From positions 1-30,011 of the forward strand of contig JBOICV010000076.1 of assembly GCA_050740255.1 (NCBI GenBank): DNA of 30,011 nucleotides, given 5' to 3'. The position numbers were made by a program, and so were the translations under genes. Of the stretch, positions 1-8,034 are shown piece after piece. Source of the stretch: JBOICV01 sp050740255 (lineage in GTDB: Bacteria; Pseudomonadota; Gammaproteobacteria; Nevskiales; JBOICV01). The notes under the pieces were generated by a model. The model was not told where the DNA came from. It did not search any database and saw nothing but the letters and a program-made list of their open reading frames with translations. The first letter of the stretch is position 1; each line of letters opens with the position of its first letter.

Positions 1-467
1 GGAAACCGGCAATGACTCCTACCGATTCAAACACAGGAACCCTGCTTCAAAAACCCCCAAACACTAACCTTTTTGGTGGGTCACTTTTCAATGCAAAGAG
101 TGGGTCAGTTTTGAGTGCACGCGGACAGCCTAGATCACTCCAGCCTAACTTTTCTGCGACTTCTCTGTGTTCTGGCGGGAACGCGACGGAGCCGCAGCCA
201 AAATAGTCGCTGACATAACCCACCTCAGTTACCTTCGCGTGGCCGTGCTCCTCGTTGCAAGAGGCTCGCAATGGCACCCATGTGGCATTGGAGAAGAGTC
301 GGCGAGTTTCCCTCTTTTGGAGTATCCACTCCTGATTCATGGCCGTTCGACCGCCATCAGCATCAACTTTGGCCGTCTTTCGCAGGGACGCCGCATGTAT
401 CGAAGCTCCACCCGTGCCGCATAACGCAAATTAGGTCTTAAAGTGGCGTAAAACACGATTGGTTGAA
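1..467. other. stretch without a convincing gene
   Basis: Downstream of lpdA I see no recognisable gene. A minus-strand open frame at 47-340 (97 codons) reads through the IS-like repeats. Its N-terminal part (about 70 residues) has a plausible protein-like composition and could be the remains of a small gene, but I do not recognise the family. A plus-strand frame at 167-424 overlaps it and has nothing to support it. No terminator hairpin for lpdA was found. Confidence 0.4.
77..127. mobile_element. possible IS21-type element end (remnant)
   Basis: Two direct repeats of 19 bases start at 77 and 101 and match at 16 of 19 positions; both have the form TGGGTCA-N-TTTT-N-A-N-TGCA. Tandem GGGTCA/TTTT repeats of this kind are familiar from the terminal transposase-binding regions of IS21-family elements, whose outer ends finish in CA; the CA at 126-127 could be such an end. 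No istA or istB coding sequence is visible, so this would be only a scar or the edge of an element lying left of the window. The assignment rests on pattern memory. Confidence 0.4.
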
Positions 468-2339
468 CTACAAGTCCGTCAACGTCCCCGCGATCTGCTC
501 CGCCGCCATCGCCGTCGTTTCGGAAAGCGTCGGATGGGCGTGAATCGTGAGGCCGATGTCGTGGGCGTCTGCGCCCATTTCAATCGCGAGACTTAGTTCC
601 GCCATCAGCTCGCCCGCGTTGGGACCAACCGCGCCGGCGCCGAGGGCGCGGCCGGATTCCTTGTCGAACAGAATCTTGGTGGTGCCGTCGCTATAACCCA
701 TGCCGAGGGAACGGCCGTTCGCGGCCCAGGGGAAGCGCCCTACTTTCACTTCAATGTTTTTCTGCTTGGCTTCGGCCTCGGTCAATCCGGTCCAGGCCAC
801 TTCCGGCTCGGTGTAAACGACCGAGGGAATGCAACGCACGTCGAAACTCGCCTTGTGCCCGGCGATGACTTCCGCCGCGACCTTGCCTTCATGCACGGCC
901 TTGTGCGCGAGCATCGGCGGGCCGGCGATGTCGCCGATGGCGAAGATATGCGGCACGTTGGTGCGCATCTGGTGATCGACGGGAATGAAGCCGCGCTCAT
1001 CCACCGTTACGCCGGCGGCATCGGCGCCGATGGCTTTGCCGTTAGGTTTACGCCCGACGGCGACGAGTACCACGTCGTAGCGTTCGTTCTGCGGCACGCG
1101 TGAACCTTCGAGCTTGACGTACAGCGAATCTTTTTTTGCCTCGACGCCGGCGACTTTCGTGCCGAGCCATATATTCGGGCAGCGGCTCTTCATGCGCTTG
1201 GCCAGCGGCCGGATGAGATCCGCATCGGTGCCGGGCAGCAAACCGGAGGTCATTTCCACGATATCCACACCGGAGCCGAGCGCGGAAAACACATTGGCTA
1301 TCTCCAAGCCGATGATGCCGCCGCCAATCACCAGCATGCGGTCCGGAATTTCGGGAATCTCGAGCGCGCGGGTGGAATCCCAGATGCGGCGGTCTTGCGG
1401 CAGATTCGGCAGTTTCACGCTTTGTGAACCCGCGGCGATGATGCAGTGCTTGAAAGTCAGGGTGCGCGCGCCTTCGTCGGTGGTGACTTCGATGGCGTTC
1501 GCTCCGGTGAACATGCCGAGGCCATGGACGACCGTGACCTTGCGCCGCTTGGCCAAACCAACCAGTCCACTAGTCAGTTTGTTCACCACCGAGGTTTTGA
1601 ACGCCCGCAGCTTGGCCAGCTCAACCTTCGGCCGGCCGAACTCGATGCCATGCGCCGCCAGATCGGCGACGTGTTCCATGGTGTGCGCGGTATGCAACAA
1701 GGCTTTGGAGGGGATGCAGCCGACATTCAGGCAAACGCCGCCCAGGCTCGGATAACGCTCGACCAAAACCACCTTCAGCCCGAGGTCAGCCGCCCGGAAG
1801 GCGGCGGAATAGCCCCCTGGACCGGCACCGAGTACCAGAACATCGGCTTCAGAAGCCTCCTGGATTGGCGAAGATGGCGGCGAGATTGCGACAGATGATG
1901 GTTTATCCGCGTCGGATGATGCCGAGATCGGTGCAGATGGCGGCTTTTTCGCTTCGGCTTCCCCTGGCTCATTTCCACCCTCCCCCTGGCCCCCTCCCCT
2001 CAAGGGAGGGGGAATATCAGTCGCCGGATCGGTGGGCTTGGGGGCGGCAAGAACTGGTTTCTTGGAAGTTTTGGGAGACGGCAAGTTGTCTACAAGTTCG
2101 GCGACGTTCTCTACAAGAACGGCGATGATGTCGCCTTCTGAGACTTTCTGCCCGGTCTTCACTTTAACCTCGCCGACAGTACCGGCAGCGGTGGCGGGCA
2201 CCTCCATGGTCGCCTTGTCGCTCTCGAGCACGATCAGCGGCTGCTCTTTAACGACCTGGTCGCCCGGCTTGACGAGCACTTCAATGACGGCAACCCCTTT
2301 GAAGTCGCCGATATTGGGAACGCGCAGCTCCACTGCCAT
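468..2339 (-). CDS. lpdA: dihydrolipoyl dehydrogenase (E3) with N-terminal lipoyl domain
   Basis: Flavoprotein that reoxidises dihydrolipoamide of the pyruvate dehydrogenase complex, passing electrons to NAD+. Residues 1-75 form a lipoyl domain with the attachment lysine at K42 in ESDKATMEV. A Pro/Ala/Ser-rich linker runs to about residue 163. The E3 core follows, with an FAD GxGxxG motif at 171, the redox disulfide C203/C208 in GGVCLNVGCIPSK and the catalytic dyad H602/E607 in HPTLSE. At 623 residues it exceeds a plain E3 (about 475), as expected for the lipoyl-fused type found in several proteobacteria. The start follows a TAGGA sequence about nine bases upstream. Residues about 109-122 of the linker are encoded by an intergenic-type palindromic repeat. 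The gene lies 11 bases after a broken RDD gene and about 14 kb from aceEF, which is unusual. Confidence 0.97.
   Translation of the reverse strand: MAVELRVPNIGDFKGVAVIEVLVKPGDQVVKEQPLIVLESDKATMEVPATAAGTVGEVKVKTGQKVSEGDIIAVLVENVAELVDNLPSPKTSKKPVLAAPKPTDPATDIPPPLRGGGQGEGGNEPGEAEAKKPPSAPISASSDADKPSSVAISPPSSPIQEASEADVLVLGAGPGGYSAAFRAADLGLKVVLVERYPSLGGVCLNVGCIPSKALLHTAHTMEHVADLAAHGIEFGRPKVELAKLRAFKTSVVNKLTSGLVGLAKRRKVTVVHGLGMFTGANAIEVTTDEGARTLTFKHCIIAAGSQSVKLPNLPQDRRIWDSTRALEIPEIPDRMLVIGGGIIGLEIANVFSALGSGVDIVEMTSGLLPGTDADLIRPLAKRMKSRCPNIWLGTKVAGVEAKKDSLYVKLEGSRVPQNERYDVVLVAVGRKPNGKAIGADAAGVTVDERGFIPVDHQMRTNVPHIFAIGDIAGPPMLAHKAVHEGKVAAEVIAGHKASFDVRCIPSVVYTEPEVAWTGLTEAEAKQKNIEVKVGRFPWAANGRSLGMGYSDGTTKILFDKESGRALGAGAVGPNAGELMAELSLAIEMGADAHDIGLTIHAHPTLSETTAMAAEQIAGTLTDL
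1975..2014. repeat. CCCCTCCC/GGGAGGGG palindromic repeat inside lpdA
   Basis: A GC-rich palindrome with arms around CCCCTCCCCTCAAGGGAGGGGG, preceded by CCCTCCCCCTGGC, closely resembles the intergenic repeats at 7986-8018 and 11983-12030. Here it is read in frame on the minus strand as a Pro/Gly-rich peptide (PPPLRGGGQGEGG) within the interdomain linker of LpdA. The linker tolerates extra flexible residues, so the insertion is probably neutral. Confidence 0.75.
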
Positions 2340-2350
2340 TGTTTGTATTC

Positions 2351-3170
2351 CTAAGCGACTGCCGGTATGCGTGACCGGCCCTGAAGCACCACGCAGCCGG
2401 CAATCATGTCATGCAGCGCCTGGCGACGCGGAGTGAAAGCGGCGATGAGAAAGCCGATGCCGCCTAAGGCGCCGGAAAGATATTGGCCCCAATAGCGCAG
2501 GCTGGCGCGCCGGAATTCTACGCGCTGACCATTGAGATCGGTGACTTGCAGCCGCATCCAGCGTTTGCCAATAGTGGCCTGCCACCTGGAGCTTTCCAGC
2601 AAGGCGTAGTACAGCCAGCCCACGAGCACGGCGGTCGGACCATATAGCGCCGTCTGGTTCACGATGACGCGATGATCGAGGCCCGCTTCGATTTGCGGCA
2701 GCATTTCGCTCGCTACCATCGCCACCAGCATGTATATGACCAGCGCGGAGTCCATAGGCAATCGCGCGCTGGCGGAAGCTGGCGTAAGCCGCGCCGTCCG
2801 GCATCGGCTGCACTTGCAGCGTCGCGCGGGCTTGTTCGCGGTGTTGCTGCAACAAATCCTGTGGCGTGGCGCGCCGCGCGGTTTTGCGCTCGACGTGTTG
2901 CTCGACCCTTGTCTTTTTCGTCTCACTCTTTCTTTGAACCGGCGGCGGCATTACAACAACTCGGGCTGGCGTCACCGTCGAGCTGGGGTTTCCGCCGAGG
3001 AGCTCACTTACCGGCAGCCACTTGAGCATGCCCTGGGTCCAGGCGGTGTCGGTGGGTTGAACGGTCCCCGCGCGCGCCAGCGTTTTGAGCTCGTCGATCG
3101 GATAAGGTCCGAGCAGCTTGCTCTTGCGGCTTACAAAATATTTGGTTTCTTCTACCTCGTGCCCGAACAT
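2351..3170 (-). pseudogene. GYF_2/RDD-domain membrane protein, frameshifted
   Basis: Two minus-strand frames together make one protein of about 273 codons. The first part (from 3170) begins with a GYF_2-type domain, KYFVSRKSKLLGPYPIDEL followed by WTQGMLKWLPVSEL, then a basic, Gln-rich linker. It ends its sensible sequence at YASFRQRAIAYG, the opening arginine motif of an RDD domain. The second frame continues at MDSALVIYMLVAMV with RDD transmembrane segments and ends at 2351. The switch lies at about 2747-2760, where one base is extra or two are missing. RDD proteins are small inner-membrane proteins of mostly unknown role; some are linked to ion homeostasis. This may be a genuine pseudogene or a sequencing or assembly error. 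It ends 11 bases before lpdA, so it may share a transcript with it. Confidence 0.8.
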
Positions 3171-3264
3171 TCCAGTCCACCGCTGCCTGCGGATCGCGCC
3201 ATGCTACCGCAAGAACCCGGCCGCAAAACAACACCAAACAGCTTAGGGAATCTCTGGTTTATTC

Positions 3265-3345
3265 GTCACACCGGCGTGATCCCGGCTTTCGCCGGGAGGT
3301 GTCTAGAGCTTTGAAAACTGGATTCCGGCCTGCGTCGGAATGACA
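3265..3345. repeat. CCGGCxxxxGCCGG-type inverted repeat, full copy
   Basis: Begins GTCACACCGGCG and ends GCGTCGGAATGAC, with an internal CCCGGCTTTCGCCGGGA hairpin and a GGATTCCGGCC arm. It is the same composite layout as the copy at 14817-14883 and the half copy at 7952-7979: outer GTCA...TGAC and an inner GGATTCCGGC. It fills most of the gap between the GMC gene and the RDD gene. Repeats of this kind are common in proteobacterial intergenic DNA. Confidence 0.75.
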
Positions 3346-3374
3346 AAACATAATCCGATCAGGGTTTCTTCGCG

Positions 3375-4976
3375 CTAAACGGACTTTAGTTCCGCACTCA
3401 GACTGGTGGCGAGCTGAGTGACCAGGCCGTAGATGGAGAGCTGCGGGTTGGCGCCGATGCTGGTGGGGAAAAGTGAACCGTCGAACACCGACAGGTTTTC
3501 GACCTGATGATGCCGGCCACGGCTGTTCACCACGCCCTTTTTCTCGTTCTGGCTCATCGCGCAACCGCCCATCAGGTGCGCCGTGAACAAGCCCACCTTG
3601 AACTTCTTGTAGGCGAGTTCGGGGATTGCGGCTTTGGCCTCGGCCCAGGTGTTGTAGTAGGGCGAATCGAGATGCGCGGCGCGCACTTTTGTTGCGCCGG
3701 CGGCGAATTGCGCCTCCGCCATGCTGAGATAGGCGCGCTTCGCGCCGTCCCAGGCATAGTCCGACAGGTCGTAGTTCAGCAGAGGCATGCCGGACGCATC
3801 GATGCGCACACGACCGCCGGGACTTTCCTCCACAAAGCCGTCGCGCAGCAGCGCGAGCAGCGCATTGGTATGCGGAAAGCTCGCCATGTCCTGCCGCAGC
3901 GCCTCGCCGAAGCTGCCGAAGATGCTGGCGCTGATGGTCGGGAATAAAGGTGGCACTTCGAGCTTATAGCCCATCGGCCCGGTCGCGCCATCCTGCCACT
4001 GGAACTGATCAGAGGCGATGGATTGCGGCGCGCCGTAGTAAGGATCAATCCGCTCCGGCATCAAGCCGAGCGTGAAATTCACCGGATGAATCGTGGTGCG
4101 CTGGCCAACGCGCTGGTGTGGATCAGGTGCTTGCGAGCGCAGGAGCAGGGCAGGGGTGTTGATCGCGCCGCCGGCGAGGATGTAGTGCGTGGCGCGCACT
4201 TCGACCCGCGCGCCGGTGGGTTTGAGACAGACTACGGGGTCCAGCGCTTCGCAGCTCAGGCTGGTGACGCGGCCCTGGTCGAAATTCACGCGCTGCACGC
4301 GCAAGTGATGAATCAGTTCTGCGCCAGTGCCGAGCGCCGCCGGGATGGTGGTCACCAACATCGACTGCTTGGCATTGACCGGGCAGCCCAGGCCGCAATA
4401 ACCGGTGTTCCAGCAGCCGCGCACATTGCGCGGGATGACATGCCATTCCCAGCCCAGCTTCTCGGCGCCGCGCTGCAGCACGCTGTTGTTCGGATTCGGC
4501 GGCATACCCCAGGGCATGATGCCGAGCCGCTGCTCGCTTTTCTCGAACCATGGCGCCATCTCCTCGACGCCGTGGCCTTTCACCTCATGCACTTCGGCCC
4601 AGTGCTTTAGTGTTTCCGGCGGCGTGCGAAAGCTCGATGTGTAGTTGACCGTGGTGGTGCCGCCGACGCTGCGGCCTTGCAGAATGCCAATGGCGCCGTC
4701 CGAGGTCGCGCGGCCGCCGCCTTCCTGATAAAGCTCGGCATAGGCGCGCGCCTCGTCCATATGTTTGAAGTCCGCCGCGGTTTTGAGCGGACCTTCCTCC
4801 AGCATCAGCACCTTCAGGCCGGCGGCGCTCAGAATTTCTGCGGTAGTGCCGCCACCGGCGCCGCTGCCGACAATCACCACGTCGGCTTCGAGCTGCTGGT
4901 TTCCCGCGAAAGAGGACGCATCGCGGACTTTCCAGCCGGAAGCGATGCCTTTGGTGTAAATGTCGTCGATGGCCAT
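3375..4976 (-). CDS. GMC-family FAD-dependent dehydrogenase/oxidoreductase, large subunit
   Basis: Predicted flavoprotein oxidising an alcohol, sugar or sterol-type hydroxyl; the substrate cannot be read from sequence. The N-terminus has a Rossmann FAD-binding motif, VVIVGSGAGGGTTAEIL, at about residues 33-49. Near residue 189 there is a cysteine-rich stretch, GCWNTGYCGLGCP. The C-terminal GMC domain ends with HLMGGCAM near 467 and a GANPQLSIYGL motif near 508, where the catalytic His/Asn region lies. At 533 residues it is typical for the family. No signal peptide is visible, so it may be carried out with its Tat-bearing partner or act at the cytoplasmic side. It starts 8 bases after the stop of the small-subunit gene, so the two are almost certainly co-transcribed. 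The split large/small arrangement resembles gluconate 2-dehydrogenase-like enzymes, normally linked to a membrane electron acceptor. Confidence 0.9.
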   Translation of the reverse strand: MAIDDIYTKGIASGWKVRDASSFAGNQQLEADVVIVGSGAGGGTTAEILSAAGLKVLMLEEGPLKTAADFKHMDEARAYAELYQEGGGRATSDGAIGILQGRSVGGTTTVNYTSSFRTPPETLKHWAEVHEVKGHGVEEMAPWFEKSEQRLGIMPWGMPPNPNNSVLQRGAEKLGWEWHVIPRNVRGCWNTGYCGLGCPVNAKQSMLVTTIPAALGTGAELIHHLRVQRVNFDQGRVTSLSCEALDPVVCLKPTGARVEVRATHYILAGGAINTPALLLRSQAPDPHQRVGQRTTIHPVNFTLGLMPERIDPYYGAPQSIASDQFQWQDGATGPMGYKLEVPPLFPTISASIFGSFGEALRQDMASFPHTNALLALLRDGFVEESPGGRVRIDASGMPLLNYDLSDYAWDGAKRAYLSMAEAQFAAGATKVRAAHLDSPYYNTWAEAKAAIPELAYKKFKVGLFTAHLMGGCAMSQNEKKGVVNSRGRHHQVENLSVFDGSLFPTSIGANPQLSIYGLVTQLATSLSAELKSV

Positions 4977-4984
4977 GGCGTGCT

Positions 4985-5572
4985 CTAGCTGTTAACTGCT
5001 TTGTAAACCCACTCCAGCGGCCCGGGGTAGCCGGACTGCGGAAAGGTCTCGGGGATGCCGTAGTAGGAAGCCGCGACCAGCTTGGTCAGGAAGCGATAGC
5101 CGGCATTGAAGGCGCTGACGGAACTGTCGCGCCAGCGTTCGAGGAAACACGTGATGTCCTCAGCCGAAGCCTTATCCCACGGCGCCGCAACGCCGGTGGT
5201 GAGCCAGCGCGTCACCCGCAGATGCAGCAGGTCAAACAACTTGTATAGCTCAGTCTGCGCTGGCGCATAAGCCAGCAGGCCGCCGATGTCGATGCGCCGC
5301 AAGGTTTCGGCGATACGCGCTTCGCGCGTCACCGCATCCGTCGGCAGGGCGTCGCCAAGCACCACCGGCGTTAGCGCGCGGAACAGCAAGACATCGGCGT
5401 CGCGCAGAAAATGAAATCCCTGCGCCGCGGCCTGCTCGCGCGCGCCGCAGCCCGCCAGCGAGCCGGCGAGACCGACGCCGCCGAGCACGACGGTGCCGGC
5501 GAGGCCGAGTTTCAGCACGGAGCGTCGGGTAAGGTCCATCTGGCCGGCCAAGGGCGGAGTCTGATGCTGCAT
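4985..5572 (-). CDS. gluconate 2-dehydrogenase subunit 3-like small subunit (Tat/lipoprotein signal)
   Basis: Small partner subunit of the downstream GMC dehydrogenase. From the chosen start the protein has 195 residues. It has a twin-arginine motif (TRRSVLKLG, arginines at 16-17), a hydrophobic stretch, then a lipobox-like SLAGC with the cysteine near position 42. This implies Tat export and possibly lipid anchoring. The remainder (helical, RDADVLLFRALTPVVLGDAL, then YYGIPETFPQSGYPGPL) fits the gluconate 2-dehydrogenase subunit 3 family. An upstream ATG at 5617 is possible, but the ATG at 5572 has a good GGGAGAG ribosome site five bases away and gives a more normal Tat n-region. The gene precedes the large subunit with an 8-base gap. 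Confidence 0.85.
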   Translation of the reverse strand: MQHQTPPLAGQMDLTRRSVLKLGLAGTVVLGGVGLAGSLAGCGAREQAAAQGFHFLRDADVLLFRALTPVVLGDALPTDAVTREARIAETLRRIDIGGLLAYAPAQTELYKLFDLLHLRVTRWLTTGVAAPWDKASAEDITCFLERWRDSSVSAFNAGYRFLTKLVAASYYGIPETFPQSGYPGPLEWVYKAVNS

Positions 5573-5644
5573 CGCTGCTCTCCCAGAATCGCATCTAACA
5601 GGGCTATTCTGGCTCATATTCCAGCTTCGGGTAGGGTCTCCGTA

Positions 5645-5755
5645 AAAACGAGATCGCCACGGGCTGCAAAGGCTGCCCTCGCGATGACAAGCCTGTCCTG
5701 AGCCCCGTCGAAGGGGCTGTCATTGCGAGCCCCCAGGGCGAAGCAATCTCGTTTT
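5645..5755. repeat. long inverted repeat, family A copy 1
   Basis: The outer arms AAAACGAGAT (5645-5654) and ATCTCGTTTT (5746-5755) are perfect complements. Inside are GATCGCCACGGG and CCCTCGCGATGACA on the left, and TGTCATTGCGAGCCC and GGGCGAAGCAATCTCG on the right. The loop holds a second repeat motif, CCTGTCCTGAGCCCCGTCGAAGGGG. A relative lies at 11099-11244. The element separates the GMC operon from the ABC transporter gene and could form a strong hairpin in RNA read from either side. Confidence 0.85.
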
Positions 5756-5801
5756 GGGGCCAGGTCGCCTACCGGAGTTAAAACTGAGACACTGGACTAA
5801 G

Positions 5802-7940
5802 TCAGCTCACTGCAAGCAATTGCGGTTGCTGCAGCACAGGCTCCAGCTTCCCCTGATACAAACGATACACCCTGTCGGCATATCTGAGCGGGGACTGCCG
5901 GTGCGTCACGATGACGCGCGTGATTTTCAGCTCCGCCAGCATGCGGTTGATGTGCTCGTCCAGCTCCGGGTCCATGTGGCAAGTGGCTTCGTCCAGAAAC
6001 AGCACTTGCGGCTGACGGTAGAGGGCGCGCGCCAGCATCAGGCGTTGCCGCTCGCCGGCGGAAAGCGCATCGCCCATGTCGCCGATCAGGCTGTGGTAGT
6101 TCATGGGCGTCGCCATGATGGTGTCGTGGATCAGGCAGCGTTGCGCGCAGTCCACCATGCGGTCCAGGTCCGGCTTTTCGTCGAACAGCGTGATGTTCTC
6201 GGTCATGGAACCCGACAACAGCCGGTCTTCCTGGGTCACCGAAGCGACCAGGCCGCGGTAATTCGCCAGGCCCAAGCGCCGGATGTCCGAGCCGGCGAAT
6301 TTGACGATTCCGTCAGTGGCCTGCTCCAGCCCCTGCAGGATGCGCATCAGCGTGGATTTGCCGCAGCCGGACGGCCCGATGATGGCGACGCACTCACCGC
6401 CGCGGATATCGAGCGTGATGCCGTCCAGAATCAGCGGGTCGCTGGTCGCATAGCGGAAACTGATTTCCCGCAACGCCAACTCCGCCTGCGGCAGTTTCAG
6501 CGGCAGCGGCGGCGCGTAACTTTCTTCTTCGGGATCGGTCAGCGCAATGTCGCCAAGGCGTTCCAGGTGCAGGTCCAGCAGCTTGAAGGCCATCCATTTG
6601 TCAATCAACGCGCCGCCGGAGCTGAGAAATTGCTGCTGGTAAGCGACAAACGCCATCAGCATGCCGACGGTAAAGGCCTGCTCCATCACCAGCTTTGCGC
6701 CGAGATAGATAACAGCGATGCCGCCGATGCCGAACAGCAACTGATTGACCACACCAAAAGACAGGCTCAGGCGCGCGATGCGAATGCCGGTGTTGGCCAC
6801 GTCCACGAAGCGGTTCTGCCACTGGTTCTGGCGCTCCAGTTCCAGCCCGAACTGCTTGACCGTCGCCATGCCGCGGACGGTTTCCATGAACTGCGTGCTG
6901 GCCTCGGCCTCGGCGATCAGGTTCTCGTGCGACAGATCGCGGAGCGGCTGGTAAAGCGCGAGGCGCATCAGCGCATAGACCAGCAGCAGACTCACCACGA
7001 TCAGCGTCAGGTTGGGGGAATAAATCAGCAGCACGATCAGCGTGGTAATCAGCAGCGCCCCGTCCAGAATCGCTTCCACCAGGCCCGTCGTGATCAAGTT
7101 CTGTATGGCTGACATGGAGCCGAAACGGGACACCACATCGCCGATGTGCCGCTTGGAGAAAAATCCCAACGACAGCCGCAGCATGTGCCGCAACAAATTG
7201 CCTTGCATCTGCAGCGAGAACAGATTGCCCAGGTAAATCACCAGCCAGGACCGCAGCCAGCCGATGGCCGTCTTCAATAGCAGCACCGCCAGGAATCCTA
7301 AGGCCAGCAGCGTTAAAAAGCTCTGGTCGCCGCGCACTACCGCCTCGTCCACCACGAGCTGCACATAGAACGGACTCAGCAGCGCGAACACCTGCAAGAC
7401 GCCGGACATCAGCAGCAATTGCAGCAGGAAGCGCTTGAGCCCGACCGCCTCCTTCCAGAACTGCGAAAGCCGCAAGCGCTCCTGCTCGTCCTTTTGCACA
7501 AAGTCGGAGGCCGGCAGCAACTCCAGCGCCACGCCGGTGAAATGCTTGGAAACCGTGCTCAGCGCGAGCCTGCGCTGTCCCACCGCCGGGTCGTGGATTT
7601 CCACCTGATCGCCGCGCACGCCCTTGAGCACTACAAAGTGGTTCAGGTTCCAGTGCAGAATCGCGGGCGGGCGCAGCGCCGCCAGTTCATCCAGTTCCAC
7701 GCGCAGCGCGCGGGTGGTGAAGCGCAACTGGTGCGCGATGCCGATCAGGTTCTGGAGATGCGAGCCTTTGAGCGAGACCGGGTACTCGCGCCGCAGCTTA
7801 TTGAGGTCAAGCTTGCGGCCGTGATAACCCGCGATCATCGCCATACAGGCAATGCCGCATTCGGCCGCCTCGCTTTGCAACACGACTTTCAGCCGCGATT
7901 CACGCCAGAAATCCAGCCGCTCCAGCAAAGATTCGCTCAT
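5802..7940 (-). CDS. peptidase C39-containing ABC transporter (microcin/bacteriocin exporter, CvaB-like)
   Basis: Inner-membrane exporter that cuts double-glycine leaders and pumps the mature peptide outward using ATP. Residues about 10-140 are a C39 cysteine peptidase with oxyanion Q22, catalytic C28 (QSEAAECGIAC), H101 (LNHFVVL) and D117 (HDPAVG), all intact. A six-helix transmembrane domain follows (about 165-450). The nucleotide-binding domain has Walker A GPSGCGKST near 525, signature LSAGERQR near 627 and Walker B VLFLDEAT near 648. At 712 residues it has the full length of this family. It is the last of four genes in one direction (precursor, rhomboid, HlyD adaptor, exporter), which supports a dedicated secretion system. 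No TolC-like outer-membrane protein lies in the window, so a chromosomal one elsewhere is presumed. No clear ribosome site precedes the ATG; repeat DNA has landed just upstream. Confidence 0.93.
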   Translation of the reverse strand: MSESLLERLDFWRESRLKVVLQSEAAECGIACMAMIAGYHGRKLDLNKLRREYPVSLKGSHLQNLIGIAHQLRFTTRALRVELDELAALRPPAILHWNLNHFVVLKGVRGDQVEIHDPAVGQRRLALSTVSKHFTGVALELLPASDFVQKDEQERLRLSQFWKEAVGLKRFLLQLLLMSGVLQVFALLSPFYVQLVVDEAVVRGDQSFLTLLALGFLAVLLLKTAIGWLRSWLVIYLGNLFSLQMQGNLLRHMLRLSLGFFSKRHIGDVVSRFGSMSAIQNLITTGLVEAILDGALLITTLIVLLIYSPNLTLIVVSLLLVYALMRLALYQPLRDLSHENLIAEAEASTQFMETVRGMATVKQFGLELERQNQWQNRFVDVANTGIRIARLSLSFGVVNQLLFGIGGIAVIYLGAKLVMEQAFTVGMLMAFVAYQQQFLSSGGALIDKWMAFKLLDLHLERLGDIALTDPEEESYAPPLPLKLPQAELALREISFRYATSDPLILDGITLDIRGGECVAIIGPSGCGKSTLMRILQGLEQATDGIVKFAGSDIRRLGLANYRGLVASVTQEDRLLSGSMTENITLFDEKPDLDRMVDCAQRCLIHDTIMATPMNYHSLIGDMGDALSAGERQRLMLARALYRQPQVLFLDEATCHMDPELDEHINRMLAELKITRVIVTHRQSPLRYADRVYRLYQGKLEPVLQQPQLLAVS

Positions 7941-7951
7941 CGGCGTTGGTC

Positions 7952-8018
7952 GTCATACCGGCGAAAGCCGGTATCCAGATGTTTTACTCCCCCCTGTGGG
8001 AGGGGGTAGGGGGAGGGG
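7952..8018. repeat. composite repeat: half CCGGC hairpin plus CCCCTCCC palindrome
   Basis: GTCATACCGGCGAAAGCCGGTATCCAG (7952-7978) is one arm of the family seen at 3265 and 14817. It is followed at 7986-8018 by ACTCCCCCCTGTGGGAGGGGG and a GGGGGAGGGG tail, the family also seen at 11983 and within lpdA. The two repeat types abut in the 94-base gap between the HlyD and ABC genes of the microcin-like operon. They could alter messenger stability there. Confidence 0.8.
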
Positions 8019-8034
8019 TAGTTAGGCGGCACAG

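Noticed and set aside
5754..7112. Long plus-strand open frame (452 codons) opposite the C39-ABC exporter
   Set aside because: It is antisense to a gene with intact peptidase and ATPase motifs. The translation is rich in His, Gln and Arg, as expected for a shadow frame, and shows no domain.
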